This document shows, piece after piece, positions 1 to 10,324 of a stretch of DNA of 64,000 nucleotides. The position numbers were made by a program, and so were the translations under genes. Under the pieces are notes generated by a model that saw nothing but the letters and a program-made list of their open reading frames with translations, did not search any database and had not been told where the DNA came from. The stretch comes from Cyanobium sp. NIES-981 (GTDB lineage: Bacteria; Cyanobacteriota; Cyanobacteriia; PCC-6307; Cyanobiaceae): positions 1,054,001 through 1,118,000 of the forward strand of contig NZ_LT578417.1 of NCBI RefSeq assembly GCF_900088535.1, read 5' to 3'. The stretch's first letter is position 1. Every line of letters starts with the position of its first letter.

Positions 1-1
1 G

Positions 2-400
2 GCCTTGCTGGGCGAAGCGCTCGAGCAGCCGATCCAGGCCTGGCCGGCCGGCACCCCGGTGCTCTGCCAGCGCAATCTCCCTGCCCCGGGGCTGGCCAAC
101 GGGGATGTGGGCATCGTGGTGGACGCGGCCGGGACAGCCGGGGCCTCCCACGGACAGGCCAGCGCCGGGCGGCGGCTGCTCTTCGCCCCGGGGGGCGGCA
201 GTGAGCTCCTGTGGCTGCACCCGGCCCAGCTGCCCGATCCCCAGCCGGCCTTGGCTCTCACGGTGCACAAGGCCCAGGGCAGCGAAGCCGAGGAGGTGTG
301 GGTGCTGATCCCCGACAGCGGCCGTCCCACGGACCGGCTGCTCTACACCGCGCTGACCCGGGCGCGGCAGCAGGCCCACCTGATCACCCCGCCGCCCTGA
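2..400 (+). CDS. RecD-like DNA helicase, C-terminal fragment
   Basis: The 5' part lies outside the window. The 132 visible residues are the end of a superfamily 1 helicase of the RecD / exonuclease V alpha type: LALTVHKAQGSEAEEV (helicase motif V region) followed by RLLYTALTRARQQAHLI (motif VI with its conserved Arg). In this family these segments couple ATP hydrolysis to 5'-3' DNA unwinding in repair. A second, differently sized RecD-like helicase lies at 61807-63321, so the genome has at least two. Whether this copy belongs to a RecBCD complex or acts alone cannot be judged from the fragment. Confidence 0.8.
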   Translation, partial: ALLGEALEQPIQAWPAGTPVLCQRNLPAPGLANGDVGIVVDAAGTAGASHGQASAGRRLLFAPGGGSELLWLHPAQLPDPQPALALTVHKAQGSEAEEVWVLIPDSGRPTDRLLYTALTRARQQAHLITPPP

Positions 401-418
401 GGCCACCAGACTGGCGGC

Positions 419-817
419 ATGGTTCCGCCGAACAGCCCCCTGCCCGATCCGCCTGCCCAGCGTGTGTTCCGCCCCTGGGGCTGGTTCGAGACGCTCGGCG
501 AGGGGCCTGGCTACCGGGTGAAGCGTCTGCAGCTGGAGCCCGGACGGCGGCTCAGCCTGCAGCGCCACCACCACCGCTGCGAACACTGGGTGGTGGTGGC
601 CGGCGAGGGGGAGCTGGAGGTGGATGGCACCACCCACGCGGCCCGGGCGGGGACCAGCCTGTGGATCCCCCTGGGGGCGGCGCATCGAGCCCGCGCCGAC
701 GACGCCACTCCGCTGGTGATCGTGGAGGTGCAGCGCGGCGGGCTCCTGAGCGAGGAGGACATTGAACGGCTGGCCGATGACTACGGGCGCGGCACTGGCA
801 CGGTGGGGCCGGGCTGA
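419..817 (+). CDS. Cupin protein of the mannose-6-phosphate isomerase type II family
   Basis: The 132-residue protein is a single cupin barrel. RPWGWFETL, then QRHHHRCEHW (metal-binding His cluster, about residues 43-52) and a late His in GAAHRA match the C-terminal isomerase half of bifunctional mannose-1-phosphate guanylyltransferase / phosphomannose isomerase, here free-standing without the nucleotidyltransferase half. The likely reaction is interconversion of mannose-6-P and fructose-6-P for GDP-mannose and surface glycans. It follows the helicase by 18 bp. The family is clear; the substrate is inferred. Confidence 0.8.
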   Translation: MVPPNSPLPDPPAQRVFRPWGWFETLGEGPGYRVKRLQLEPGRRLSLQRHHHRCEHWVVVAGEGELEVDGTTHAARAGTSLWIPLGAAHRARADDATPLVIVEVQRGGLLSEEDIERLADDYGRGTGTVGPG

Positions 818-913
818 ATGGGGAAGGCCTGGTGTTAAGGTTTCTTTTCACCCCTTTTTCAAGGGCACGGCAGTACTGCGCCTTTCACGCGTACTTCAAG
901 GACCTGCGCCCCC

Positions 914-1060
914 ATGGCGCAAACCATCGACACCAAGGCGATCGGCCCCACGCCCTGCCTCACCGTCGAGAACGTCATCGACCGGCGGGAGCCATCAGCG
1001 ACGACTCCACCCCTTGCGAACCAGAGCTTTTCAACCTCTGGACACTGCCAGCCTGCGTAG
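914..1060 (+). CDS. Candidate 48-codon leader ORF upstream of the DEAD-box helicase
   Basis: An ATG at 914 opens 48 codons ending in TAG at 1058-1060. AAGGA at 897-901 is a possible ribosome site 12 nt upstream. The first 26 codons have the strong G/C third-position bias of local coding sequence, then the bias weakens. The frame is the same as the helicase frame that starts at 1085, so a single amber codon and eight sense codons separate the two. It may be a true leader peptide, an N-terminal extension lost through a nonsense mutation, or chance. I recognise no family. Confidence 0.35.
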   Translation: MAQTIDTKAIGPTPCLTVENVIDRREPSATTPPLANQSFSTSGHCQPA

Positions 1061-1084
1061 AAGGATCACATCAGGCTCCGGCCT

Positions 1085-2986
1085 GTGCAGGCCCCATTGA
1101 CTTCCGTGACCGAACCGATCAGCGGCATTTCTTCGTTGTGTCCTGAATCCTCCAGCGAAACCGGCGTGACCACTGCTGCGCTGGGCGATTCCCCCCTGAA
1201 CCAGCCGCCCACTGAGGCCGCCACCAGCGCTGACCCCGGCAGCGGCGCATCAGCCCCCTCTTCCGAGGCTGCGGCCGCCAGCACCTCAACCGCCTCCGGC
1301 GGATTCGCGGGCTTCGGCTTCGGCCCGGAGATCCTGCAGGCGCTCGAGACCATCGGCTACAGCGAACCCTCCCCGATCCAGAAGGCCGCGATCCCCGAGC
1401 TGATGCTCGGCCGGGACCTGGTGGGCCAGGCCCAGACCGGCACCGGCAAGACCGCCGCCTTCGCCCTGCCGCTGCTGGCCGGTCTGGATCCGGACCAGCG
1501 CAAACCGCAGGTGCTCGTGCTGGCCCCCACGCGGGAGCTCGCCCTGCAGGTGGCTGAGTCGTTCAACAGCTATGCGGCCCAGCTTCCCCAGGTGCGCACG
1601 GTGGCGGTGTACGGCGGTGCCGACTTCCGCGATCAGATCCACCATCTCCGGCGCGGCGCCCAGATCGTGGTGGGCACCCCCGGGCGGGTGATGGATCACA
1701 TGCGCCAGGGAACCCTCGATCTCTCCGAGCTCCGTTCACTGGTGCTCGATGAAGCCGATGAGATGCTCCGGATGGGCTTCATCGACGATGTGGAGTGGGT
1801 GCTCGGCCAGCTGCCGGAGCAGCGCCAGGTGGTGCTGTTCTCCGCCACGATGCCCGCTGAAATCCGGCGTATTTCCCAGCAGTACCTCAACAGCCCTGCC
1901 GAAATCACGATCCGGACCAAGGCCGCGGACGCGAGTCGGATTCGTCAGCGTTTCCTGACCGTGCCAGCCCCCCTCAAGCTCGCCGCCCTGGAGCGGGTGC
2001 TTGAAAGCGAGAGCAGCGAGGGGGTGATCATCTTCGCCCGCACCAAGGCCATCACCGTCACGGTGGCCGAGTCGCTGGAGGCCCACGGCTACGACGTGGC
2101 CGTCCTCAACGGGGACGTGCCCCAGGCCCAGCGCGAACGCACGATCGAACGGCTCAAGACCGGCCAGGTGGATGTGCTGGTGGCCACCGACGTGGCCGCC
2201 AGGGGCCTGGATGTGGAGCGCATCGGCCTGGTGATCAACTACGACATCCCCTTCGACGGCGAGGCCTACGTGCACCGCATCGGCCGCACCGGTCGCGCCG
2301 GTCGCAGCGGTGAGGCCATCCTCTTCCTCACCCCGCGCGAGCGGCGTTTCCTGGGGGGGCTGGAGCGGGCTGCGGGCAAGCCGATCGAACCGATGGAGGT
2401 GCCCAGCAACGCCACCATCAACCAGAACCGGCTCGACCGCCTGCGCCAGCGCCTCACCAACGCCCTCCACCAGAGCGCTATCAGCGCCGAGGAGCAGGCC
2501 CTCCTGAGCGAGATCGTGCAGCGGGTGGCCCAGGAGCAATCCTGCAGCCCTGAGCAGCTCGCGCTGGCAGCGCTGGAACTGAGCCTCGGTGGCAAGTCAC
2601 TGCTGCTCCACGGCAACGATGACTTCAGCCAGGCGCGCTCCCAGGGTCTGAACCGCCGCGATGGCCGGGAGAGCCGCGACAGCAGGGAGTTCGGCAACCG
2701 GGAACCGCGCCGCAGCCGCAGCGAGCGCCCCGTGGGCGCACCCGAAGCCGACATGGAGCGTTTCCGGGTCGAGCTCGGCTGGCGCGACCGCATCAAGCCG
2801 GGCAATCTGGTGGGCGCGATCGCCAACGAGACCGGCCTGCAGGGCCGGGCGATCGGCCGGATTCAGATCTTCGACACCCACAGCGTCATCGATCTTCCCA
2901 AGGGGATGCCCGAGGACATCTTCCAGGGGCTGCGCAGCCTCAGGGTGCTGAACAAGCCCCTGCAGATCTCCCGCTTCCGGGGCTGA
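1085..2986 (+). CDS. deaD: DEAD-box ATP-dependent RNA helicase, DeaD/CsdA type
   Basis: The 633-residue protein has a low-complexity Ser/Ala N-terminus, a Q motif around residues 77-98 (FGFGPEIL...SPIQ), Walker A AQTGTGKT (about 116-123), DEAD in VLDEADEML (about 220), SAT, and HRIGRTGRAGR (about 397-407). After an Arg-rich linker the last ~90 residues (ELGWRDRIKPGNLVGAI) resemble the DbpA-type RNA-binding domain. Such enzymes unwind structured RNA and assist ribosome assembly and cold-shock mRNA turnover; cyanobacterial CrhR is the known analogue. The GTG at 1085 is the longest start; TTG 1097 and GTG 1106 are alternatives. The leader of more than 240 bp suggests post-transcriptional control. 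Confidence 0.93.
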   Translation: MQAPLTSVTEPISGISSLCPESSSETGVTTAALGDSPLNQPPTEAATSADPGSGASAPSSEAAAASTSTASGGFAGFGFGPEILQALETIGYSEPSPIQKAAIPELMLGRDLVGQAQTGTGKTAAFALPLLAGLDPDQRKPQVLVLAPTRELALQVAESFNSYAAQLPQVRTVAVYGGADFRDQIHHLRRGAQIVVGTPGRVMDHMRQGTLDLSELRSLVLDEADEMLRMGFIDDVEWVLGQLPEQRQVVLFSATMPAEIRRISQQYLNSPAEITIRTKAADASRIRQRFLTVPAPLKLAALERVLESESSEGVIIFARTKAITVTVAESLEAHGYDVAVLNGDVPQAQRERTIERLKTGQVDVLVATDVAARGLDVERIGLVINYDIPFDGEAYVHRIGRTGRAGRSGEAILFLTPRERRFLGGLERAAGKPIEPMEVPSNATINQNRLDRLRQRLTNALHQSAISAEEQALLSEIVQRVAQEQSCSPEQLALAALELSLGGKSLLLHGNDDFSQARSQGLNRRDGRESRDSREFGNREPRRSRSERPVGAPEADMERFRVELGWRDRIKPGNLVGAIANETGLQGRAIGRIQIFDTHSVIDLPKGMPEDIFQGLRSLRVLNKPLQISRFRG

Positions 2987-2994
2987 GCTGACCA

Positions 2995-3019
2995 CCCCGG
3001 GGCGACCACCGCGCCGGGG
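2995..3019. terminator. GC-rich hairpin between convergent genes
   Basis: CCCCGG at 2995-3000 pairs with CCGGGG at 3014-3019 just after the helicase stop and before the 3' end of the opposing small gene. No T-run follows on either strand, so intrinsic termination is only a guess. Confidence 0.25.
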
Positions 3020-3052
3020 CTGAACCGGGCCGCCCCCGGGGCAGCCGGAGGG

Positions 3053-3253
3053 TCACGCGCACAGCCGGGTCACTGAGGTGTAGCTGCTGGTGGTGATGTC
3101 GGTCACCGAGAGGCTTTCCACAGCGGCGATCAGGGAGGCCTGCACCTCCTCGGTTTCACTCATCACCAGGCTCTGCAGCAGGTCGAAACGATCCTGCGGA
3201 GCCAGCTCTCCATCCTCGCTCCAGGCGAGGCTCCAGGGAACAGGGGCCGTCAT
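3053..3253 (-). CDS. Small conserved-looking hypothetical protein, 66 aa
   Basis: An ATG-initiated ORF of 66 codons, convergent with the helicase. The protein is acidic and amphipathic, with DRFDLLQSLVMSETEEVQASLIAAVESLS in its middle, which predicts two helices; there is no signal peptide or membrane segment. I cannot name a family, although small proteins of this character are common in picocyanobacteria. The gene is supported by codon bias and by the lack of any better ORF here. The 237 bp upstream, shared with the divergent RRM gene, holds no ORF I believe in. Confidence 0.55.
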   Translation of the reverse strand: MTAPVPWSLAWSEDGELAPQDRFDLLQSLVMSETEEVQASLIAAVESLSVTDITTSSYTSVTRLCA

Positions 3254-3490
3254 CTCAGCTTCGGGATTGGATCAGGATTTGCTGACAATGGGTCAGTCCT
3301 GGGGATCAGCGGCACTTCTACAGGGTGTCTTCACAACACCTTCAACCTTCGCCATAGTCCGGCGGGCCCGGCCGTAAGGTGGTGGGCGATTTCAGGCGTC
3401 GTTGCGCCCCCATGGGTCGTCCAGCTTCCGCTGGCCATTTCCCCTGGACCCGCAGCATCTCCCGAATCAGTTCCAGGTTTTGCTCCATTA

Positions 3491-3838
3491 ATGACCATCT
3501 ACGTTGGCAACCTCTCGTTCCAGGCTGAACGCGAGGACCTGCTCGATCTCTTCGGCCAGTACGGAGAGGTCCGTCAGTGCAGCCTGCCGCTCGATCGTGA
3601 AACCGGTCGCAAGCGCGGCTTCGCCTTTGTTGAACTCACCAGCGATGCCGACGAACAGAAGGCCATCGACGACCTGCAGGACGTCGAGTGGATGGGCCGG
3701 ATGATCCGCGTCAACAAGGCCACCCCCCGCGAAGGCGGCGGCGGGGGCGGCAACCGTGGCGGCTACGGCGGTGGCGGTGGCGGTGGCGGCAACCGTGCCG
3801 GTGGCTATGGCGGCGGGGGCGGCGGCAACCGCTGGTGA
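3491..3838 (+). CDS. Glycine-rich RRM RNA-binding protein
   Basis: The 115-residue protein is one RNA recognition motif (residues 1-80) with RNP2 IYVGNL near the N-terminus and RNP1 RGFAFVEL around residues 41-48, followed by a Gly/Asn/Arg/Tyr tail ending in NRW. Cyanobacterial Rbp proteins of this form bind single-stranded RNA and several are cold- or light-regulated. The start is the ATG at 3491. The long untranslated region upstream (at least part of 3254-3490) fits regulation at the RNA level. A clean intrinsic terminator follows at 3890. Confidence 0.93.
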   Translation: MTIYVGNLSFQAEREDLLDLFGQYGEVRQCSLPLDRETGRKRGFAFVELTSDADEQKAIDDLQDVEWMGRMIRVNKATPREGGGGGGNRGGYGGGGGGGGNRAGGYGGGGGGNRW

Positions 3839-3889
3839 GCGCCGGTCGGCACTGCCGCCCTGATCTCATCGAACGCTGACCCCAGCGTG

Positions 3890-3914
3890 CCCGGCCTGGG
3901 GCCGGGTTTTTTTT
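3890..3914 (+). terminator. Intrinsic terminator after the RRM gene
   Basis: CCCGGCC (3890-3896), loop TGG, GGCCGGG (3900-3906), then eight T at 3907-3914. Perfect 7-bp stem with a U-tract. Confidence 0.9.
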
Positions 3915-4001
3915 GCCGGCCTGGTGCCGCCGGTGCTGCCGAGAGCCTCCCCCCGACAAGGGAGAGTGGGCGGTACGCGCTCACCGATCGCTCCTCCCCC
4001 C

Positions 4002-5804
<1,803 letters not shown>

Positions 5805-5869
5805 GGTCAGCCAGCGCAACCGGCTCAACGGCGACCGGCCCACCTGCTGCCGTGGAATAGCTTTTCGGA

Positions 5870-6793
5870 ATGAAGACTTCGGCACGCCCGCAGGCTCTCC
5901 ATCGACCGCCTCCGCGGCGACGGCGGCGTGCGCCGGTGCTTCTGGCGATGCTGATCGGCCTGGGTGGAGGGCTGCTCGCCTCGATGCCCCTGGCGGAGTG
6001 GCTCAGCGGGGCCAGGCTGCCTGAAAACCCACGCATCACCAACCCCTTCACCGCCTGGCGGGGGATCGGTAACCAGAACATCCTCGTGCTCGGCACCGAT
6101 GTGGGCGGCGGCAACACCGACGTGATCGCCACCCTGAGGATTGAGGGGGGCACCACCTACATCACCCAGGTGCCGCGCGACACCTACATCGAACCGGAGG
6201 GCTACGGGCCCCAGAAGATCAACGCCCTCTATGCGATCGGCGGCACGGATCTGCTGGAGCAAGAGCTCTCCCGCAAGCTGGGCCAGCCGATCACCCACCA
6301 TCTGGTGGTGAACCTGCGGGCGATCCGCCACATGGCCGACGCGCTCGGTGGCATCGAGGTGGATGTGCCCAAACGCATGCGCTACACCGACCGCAGCCAG
6401 GGCCTCACCATCGATCTTCAGCCCGGCCCCCAGCTGCTCAAGGGCAACGATCTGGAGGGATTCCTGCGCTTCCGTCATGACGAGTGGGGCGACATCGGCC
6501 GGATCGAACGGCAGCAGCTGGCGCTCAAGGCCCTGTTCCGCAAGCTCACCAGGCCGGAGAATCTGGTGCGGCTGCCGGTGCTGCTGAATGCCGGAGGCAA
6601 GGATGTGAAGACCGACCTCGGCCCGATGGAACTGGGCGGTCTGATCACCGCCATGGGCACCACCGAGCTCAGGACCGAACGGCTGGGGGGGCGGCCCTTC
6701 ATGCTCAACGGCATCAGCTACTGGGAGGCGGATTGGCCCCGGCAGCAGGGGGGCACCGCCGACCCAGGATTCGACAACCGCTACGTCTACTGA
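5870..6793 (+). CDS. LytR-CpsA-Psr (LCP) family cell-envelope protein
   Basis: The 307-residue protein has a basic N-terminus, one membrane anchor (about residues 23-43) and an extracytoplasmic LCP domain. Conserved parts include NILVLGTD near residue 66, VPRDTY (the Arg-Asp that binds the polyprenyl pyrophosphate head group in this family) and FLRFRHDEWGDIGRIERQQ. LCP enzymes transfer glycopolymers from undecaprenyl carriers to peptidoglycan or other acceptors. The undecaprenyl pyrophosphate synthase (uppS) is elsewhere in the window. Its 3' end overlaps the convergent oxidoreductase by 7 bp. Compare the second, degenerate LCP protein at 44842. Confidence 0.88.
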   Translation: MKTSARPQALHRPPPRRRRRAPVLLAMLIGLGGGLLASMPLAEWLSGARLPENPRITNPFTAWRGIGNQNILVLGTDVGGGNTDVIATLRIEGGTTYITQVPRDTYIEPEGYGPQKINALYAIGGTDLLEQELSRKLGQPITHHLVVNLRAIRHMADALGGIEVDVPKRMRYTDRSQGLTIDLQPGPQLLKGNDLEGFLRFRHDEWGDIGRIERQQLALKALFRKLTRPENLVRLPVLLNAGGKDVKTDLGPMELGGLITAMGTTELRTERLGGRPFMLNGISYWEADWPRQQGGTADPGFDNRYVY

Positions 6794-7824
6794 TCCCCCC
6801 GGGATCCCTTTCGGCCAGTGGCCTCCCTGATGGTGCTGGCCAGGCAACGGGCCGCCCGGGGCACCTGAGCGAACGCGGCGGTGAAGCCGGTGAACACCCA
6901 CAGCCCGGGGGCGTGAGGCACGGCTCCCACCAGGGGCCTGGCATCGGTGCAGTAGGTCACCGGCACCTGAACGTAGTGCCCGCCGGCTGTGCGGAGGACC
7001 TCCCCCAGGCCCGCCAGACCCAGCCTCAGCCTCGCCTCCATCGCCTCGGGATGCGGTGCTGCAGCTGCTGGATCGGGCTGCGGATCCACCAGGCTGACCT
7101 GCCCGGCCAGCCAGCGGCAGCCATTGCAGACGAGCCCCGCATCCACCACCCACTGCGGCCGTGTGAGCTCCGCCGCCCGAGCCTCCAGCTCCAGGCGCTG
7201 GAAACGGCGGGGCACCACCAGCTGCGCCGGCCAGCGCAGGGACCAGGCCGGTGGCTGGCCAAGCTCCAGCACCCCGGCCCAGCTCGTGCGCAGGCGCAGA
7301 TCCAGAGCGGGCCAGAGGGTGCGGCAGCCGGCGCCTGCCGCCAGCACCACCTGCCGGGCCTCCAGGAGCGCGCCTCCCTCCAGCGCCAGCGGCCAGCACG
7401 GTGGGGCACTGCGGCGCGGCAACCGGGGCAGCGGCCGCACCCGCTCCCGCACAACGGCCACCCCGGCAGCAGCCAGGGCATCCGGCAGGGCGGCCAGGAA
7501 CGCCGGGGCCTCCACCTGGGCCACCGGGAGCGGCAGCCGCTCCAGCCAGCGGGTGAGGCCCCTCTGATCCAGAGGGGCACCCGCCAGCCGTGCCCAGCGC
7601 CAGCGCAGCCCCAGTGGACCATGGCGGAGCTGGAGCGCCACCCAGGGGGCGGCCGCCGGCACGGTCATCAGCCCGTAGCTCAGGGCCGTGGCCGAGGCGT
7701 TGCCAGCATCCAGCAGGATCACGGTCAATCCCTGGTCAGCCAGGGCAAGGGCCAGCAGGCCACCGGCGAGCCCGCCACCCACCACCGCCACATCCCAGGG
7801 TCCGGGGCGGGGATCCCCAGCCAT
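6787..7824 (-). CDS. FAD-dependent oxidoreductase, DAO/glycine-oxidase-like
   Basis: The 345-residue protein opens with a Rossmann FAD motif (DVAVVGGGLAGG, about residues 11-22) and closes with CTDARPLVG...GLWVFTGFTAAF, the C-terminal FAD-contacting region of D-amino-acid-oxidase-fold enzymes. It probably oxidises an amine or amino acid, but the substrate is unknown. It lies 11 bp downstream of psbP on the same strand and may be co-transcribed. No signal peptide or membrane helix is apparent. Confidence 0.82.
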   Translation of the reverse strand: MAGDPRPGPWDVAVVGGGLAGGLLALALADQGLTVILLDAGNASATALSYGLMTVPAAAPWVALQLRHGPLGLRWRWARLAGAPLDQRGLTRWLERLPLPVAQVEAPAFLAALPDALAAAGVAVVRERVRPLPRLPRRSAPPCWPLALEGGALLEARQVVLAAGAGCRTLWPALDLRLRTSWAGVLELGQPPAWSLRWPAQLVVPRRFQRLELEARAAELTRPQWVVDAGLVCNGCRWLAGQVSLVDPQPDPAAAAPHPEAMEARLRLGLAGLGEVLRTAGGHYVQVPVTYCTDARPLVGAVPHAPGLWVFTGFTAAFAQVPRAARCLASTIREATGRKGSRGDQ

Positions 7825-7835
7825 CCGCTCCGTGA

Positions 7836-8414
7836 TCAGACCAGCAGGGTGAAGGATGTGACCACCTGATGGAAGAGGTCCTTCACCTTGCCCCAGCGGA
7901 TCTCGTTGGTACTGGCGGCAAAGGTGTACAGGCGCCCCCGGTCCACCACCACCGTGGCCAGCTCATGGCGGTCCCGGTCCCCCAGGTGCACGGAATATTC
8001 GAGGTCGTAGAAGGTGCGGCCGTCCTGGTCCCGTTCCTCCGCCTGCAGGAGTTCGGCCTGGCGGCCGCTGCCCTCCGGGGCGATCACGGCCCGGCGCAGC
8101 CGCTCACCCACGGCCACCGCGCTGCCCAGATCGGCGAGATCACCATCCGCCTTGACGTCAGAGATCACCAGGCTGAGGGTTTCATCACTGTTGATGAGGT
8201 CGTGGAACACCAGCTGGGGACCATCGCTCACCTGGACCCGCGTCCAGCCGGTGGGGTAGAGGAAGGCAAAGCGGCCATCCGGATTCTGGTAGCGGTTCAG
8301 CCCGGCGGCCGCGGCACTGCAGCCCACCAGCACCAGGGCCAGCAGCACCGCGACCACCCCCCGCAGCAGGGGTCTCGGCAGGGGGTGCGGCCCGGGTGCA
8401 GAGAGGCTGGTCAT
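7836..8414 (-). CDS. psbP: PsbP-like photosystem II lipoprotein (CyanoP)
   Basis: From the ATG at 8414 the protein has 192 residues: a short basic start, a hydrophobic stretch and a lipobox (VLVGC) that predicts lipid attachment, then the PsbP fold with [33 protein letters not shown] and FYDLEYSV, ending in [19 protein letters not shown]. CyanoP sits on the lumenal side of the thylakoid and helps assemble photosystem II around D2. An upstream ATG at 8480 would place the signal peptide internally and is rejected. Confidence 0.93.
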   Translation of the reverse strand: MTSLSAPGPHPLPRPLLRGVVAVLLALVLVGCSAAAAGLNRYQNPDGRFAFLYPTGWTRVQVSDGPQLVFHDLINSDETLSLVISDVKADGDLADLGSAVAVGERLRRAVIAPEGSGRQAELLQAEERDQDGRTFYDLEYSVHLGDRDRHELATVVVDRGRLYTFAASTNEIRWGKVKDLFHQVVTSFTLLV

Positions 8415-8530
8415 GGAAGCAGGCAGGCAAGGCTGGCTCCATTCTGCGTGGGGCTGGGCTGGGGGCATTGCTTGGGGCACCGCGCGGCGCCCCCGCCGGA
8501 CACGGCCAGGCGGCGGCCCCGCCTACATTC

Positions 8531-9151
8531 GTGGCCCCTGCGCAGGCCACCCTGAGCGGTTTCACGCGCCCGCTGGCCCGGCTGATCGAGCAGTTCGAGC
8601 GACTGCCCGGCGTCGGCCCCCGCACCGCCCAGCGGCTCGCCCTGCATCTGCTGCGCCAGCCCGAGGAGCAGATCCGCGCCTTCGCCGATGCCCTGCTGGC
8701 CGCCCGCAGCCAGGTGGGGCAGTGCCAGCGCTGCTTCCACCTCTCCGCCGAACCGCTGTGCGAGATCTGCCGCAACGAGGAACGGCGCAACGGCCAGCTG
8801 TGCGTGGTGGCCGACTCCCGTGATCTGCTGGCGATGGAGCGCACGCGGGAATTCCGGGGGGGCTACCACGTGCTGGGCGGCCTGATCTCCCCCATGGACG
8901 GCATCGGGCCGGAGCTGCTGCAGATCCAGCCGCTGGTGCAGCGGGTGGCGGCCGACGGCGTGGAGGAAGTGATCCTGGCGCTCACACCGAGCGTGGAGGG
9001 CGACACCACCAGCCTCTACCTGGCCCGGCTGCTCAAACCCTTCACCACCGTGAGCCGCATCGCCTACGGCCTGCCGGTGGGCAGCGAGCTGGAGTATGCC
9101 GATGAGGTGACCCTGGCCCGGGCCTTCGAGGGGCGCCGCCGGGTGGAATGA
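8531..9151 (+). CDS. recR: Recombination mediator RecR
   Basis: The 206-residue protein matches RecR throughout: N-terminal helix-hairpin-helix ([16 protein letters not shown]), a zinc finger with Cys pairs in CQRC and CEIC, and a Toprim domain ([16 protein letters not shown]...[13 protein letters not shown]). With RecF and RecO it loads RecA onto gapped DNA. The GTG at 8531 gives the usual family length of about 200; the frame stays open upstream to 8396, but that extension would run into the divergent psbP start. Start confidence is moderate. Confidence 0.93.
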   Translation: MAPAQATLSGFTRPLARLIEQFERLPGVGPRTAQRLALHLLRQPEEQIRAFADALLAARSQVGQCQRCFHLSAEPLCEICRNEERRNGQLCVVADSRDLLAMERTREFRGGYHVLGGLISPMDGIGPELLQIQPLVQRVAADGVEEVILALTPSVEGDTTSLYLARLLKPFTTVSRIAYGLPVGSELEYADEVTLARAFEGRRRVE

Positions 9152-9153
9152 GC

Positions 9154-9174
9154 CTCTGATGAGTCTCTGATGAG
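9154..9174. repeat. Tandem 10-bp duplication just after the recR stop
   Basis: CTCTGATGAG occurs at 9154-9163 and again at 9165-9174, two bases after the recR stop codon. It looks like a small slippage duplication. Confidence 0.7.
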
Positions 9175-9248
9175 GCTCTCACCCCCTTCGGTGCCTCCCG
9201 CCCCGCTCCCCGCCGTGATCTGCCCTCCGCTGTGATCAGCCCTGCGCC

Positions 9249-10193
9249 ATGAGCCCCTCCCCCCCTCGGAGCAGCACCAGCCGCTACCGCGCCATCCCCC
9301 CCAGCGAGCGGCTGCCACCGTGGCTGCGGCGTCCGATCGGCGACGCCTCAGGCCTGGAGGCGGTGCAGGGAGTGGTGAAGCAGCAGCGGCTGCACACCAT
9401 CTGCGAGGAGGGCCGCTGTCCCAACCGCGGCGAGTGCTACGCCGCCGGCACCGCCACCTTCCTGCTGGGCGGACCGATCTGCACCCGCAGCTGCGCCTTC
9501 TGCCAGGTGGAGAAGGGGCTGGCCCCCACCCCCGTGGATGGGGGCGAAGCGGAGCGGGTGGCCGAGGCGGTGGCCACCCTGCAGCTGCGCTACGTGGTGC
9601 TCACCGCCGTCGCCCGCGACGATCTGGCCGACCACGGCGCCGGCCTGTTCACCAGCACCATGGCCGCGATCCGGCGCCGCACACCCCAGGTGGCGATCGA
9701 GGTGCTCACCCCGGACTTCTGGGGTGGCGTTGCCGATCCTGCAGCGGCGCTGCGCGCCCAGCGCCAGCGGCTCGCCAGCGTGCTGGCCGCCGCCCCCGTG
9801 TGCTTCAACCACAACCTGGAAACGGTGGAACGCCTGCAGGGGGAGGTGCGCCGCGGCGCCACCTACCGCCGCTCCCTTGGGCTGCTCGCAGCGGCCCGGG
9901 AACTGGCCCCTGGGATCCCCACCAAGAGCGGCCTGATGCTCGGGCTGGGGGAGAGTGTCGAGGAGGTGGTGGCCAGCCTGCAGGACCTGCGGGCCGTGGA
10001 CTGCCAGCGCCTCACGCTGGGACAGTACCTGCGGCCCTCCCTCGCCCACCTGCCGGTGGCCCGCTACTGGCGGCCGGAGGAGTTCGAGCAGCTGGCGGCG
10101 GTGGCCCGGGAGCTGGGCTTCGCCCAGGTGCGCAGTGGTCCCCTGGTGCGCAGCAGCTACCACGCCGGCGAGGGGCAGCCCCCTTCCGGCTGA
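9249..10193 (+). CDS. lipA: Lipoyl synthase
   Basis: The 314-residue radical-SAM enzyme carries both iron-sulfur motifs of LipA: the auxiliary cluster pattern [12 protein letters not shown] (C-x4-5-C-x5-C) and the radical-SAM CTRSCAFC (CxxxCxxC). It inserts two sulfurs into octanoyl groups on lipoyl domains of 2-oxoacid dehydrogenases and the glycine cleavage H protein. Downstream segments [16 protein letters not shown] and FNHNLETV are typical of the family. The ATG at 9249 gives a normal length. It lies 97 bp after recR on the same strand. Confidence 0.95.
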   Translation: MSPSPPRSSTSRYRAIPPSERLPPWLRRPIGDASGLEAVQGVVKQQRLHTICEEGRCPNRGECYAAGTATFLLGGPICTRSCAFCQVEKGLAPTPVDGGEAERVAEAVATLQLRYVVLTAVARDDLADHGAGLFTSTMAAIRRRTPQVAIEVLTPDFWGGVADPAAALRAQRQRLASVLAAAPVCFNHNLETVERLQGEVRRGATYRRSLGLLAAARELAPGIPTKSGLMLGLGESVEEVVASLQDLRAVDCQRLTLGQYLRPSLAHLPVARYWRPEEFEQLAAVARELGFAQVRSGPLVRSSYHAGEGQPPSG

Positions 10194-10239
10194 AGCTGCC
10201 CAGGTGGCGGGCCGGAGGCGGAATCTGGGCACAGAGAAG

Positions 10240-10304
10240 TTGACAAGATATTGACCTTGCAGACCAACCTTCCGCCGCTGGATGCAACCAGCGCTAGGGT
10301 TGCA
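10240..10304 (+). promoter_or_regulatory. Possible promoter and inverted repeat upstream of the SMR-like gene
   Basis: TTGACA at 10240-10245 matches a -35 box, although no good -10 lies 16-18 bp on. A perfect 7-bp inverted repeat follows: TGCAACC (10283-10289), loop of 8, GGTTGCA (10298-10304). The segment is visibly less G+C-rich than its neighbours. Roles as operator or leader hairpin are inferred. Confidence 0.35.
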
Positions 10305-10324
10305 GCATCATAAACACACCTTTC

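Noticed and set aside
832-1146. 104-codon ORF upstream of the DEAD-box gene
   Set aside because: Codon bias is poor and it overlaps both the leader ORF candidate and the helicase start in a different frame.
3324-3340. Weak hairpin GGTGT-N7-ACACC upstream of the RRM gene
   Set aside because: Only five pairs, no T-run and no clear relation to the start; too likely by chance.
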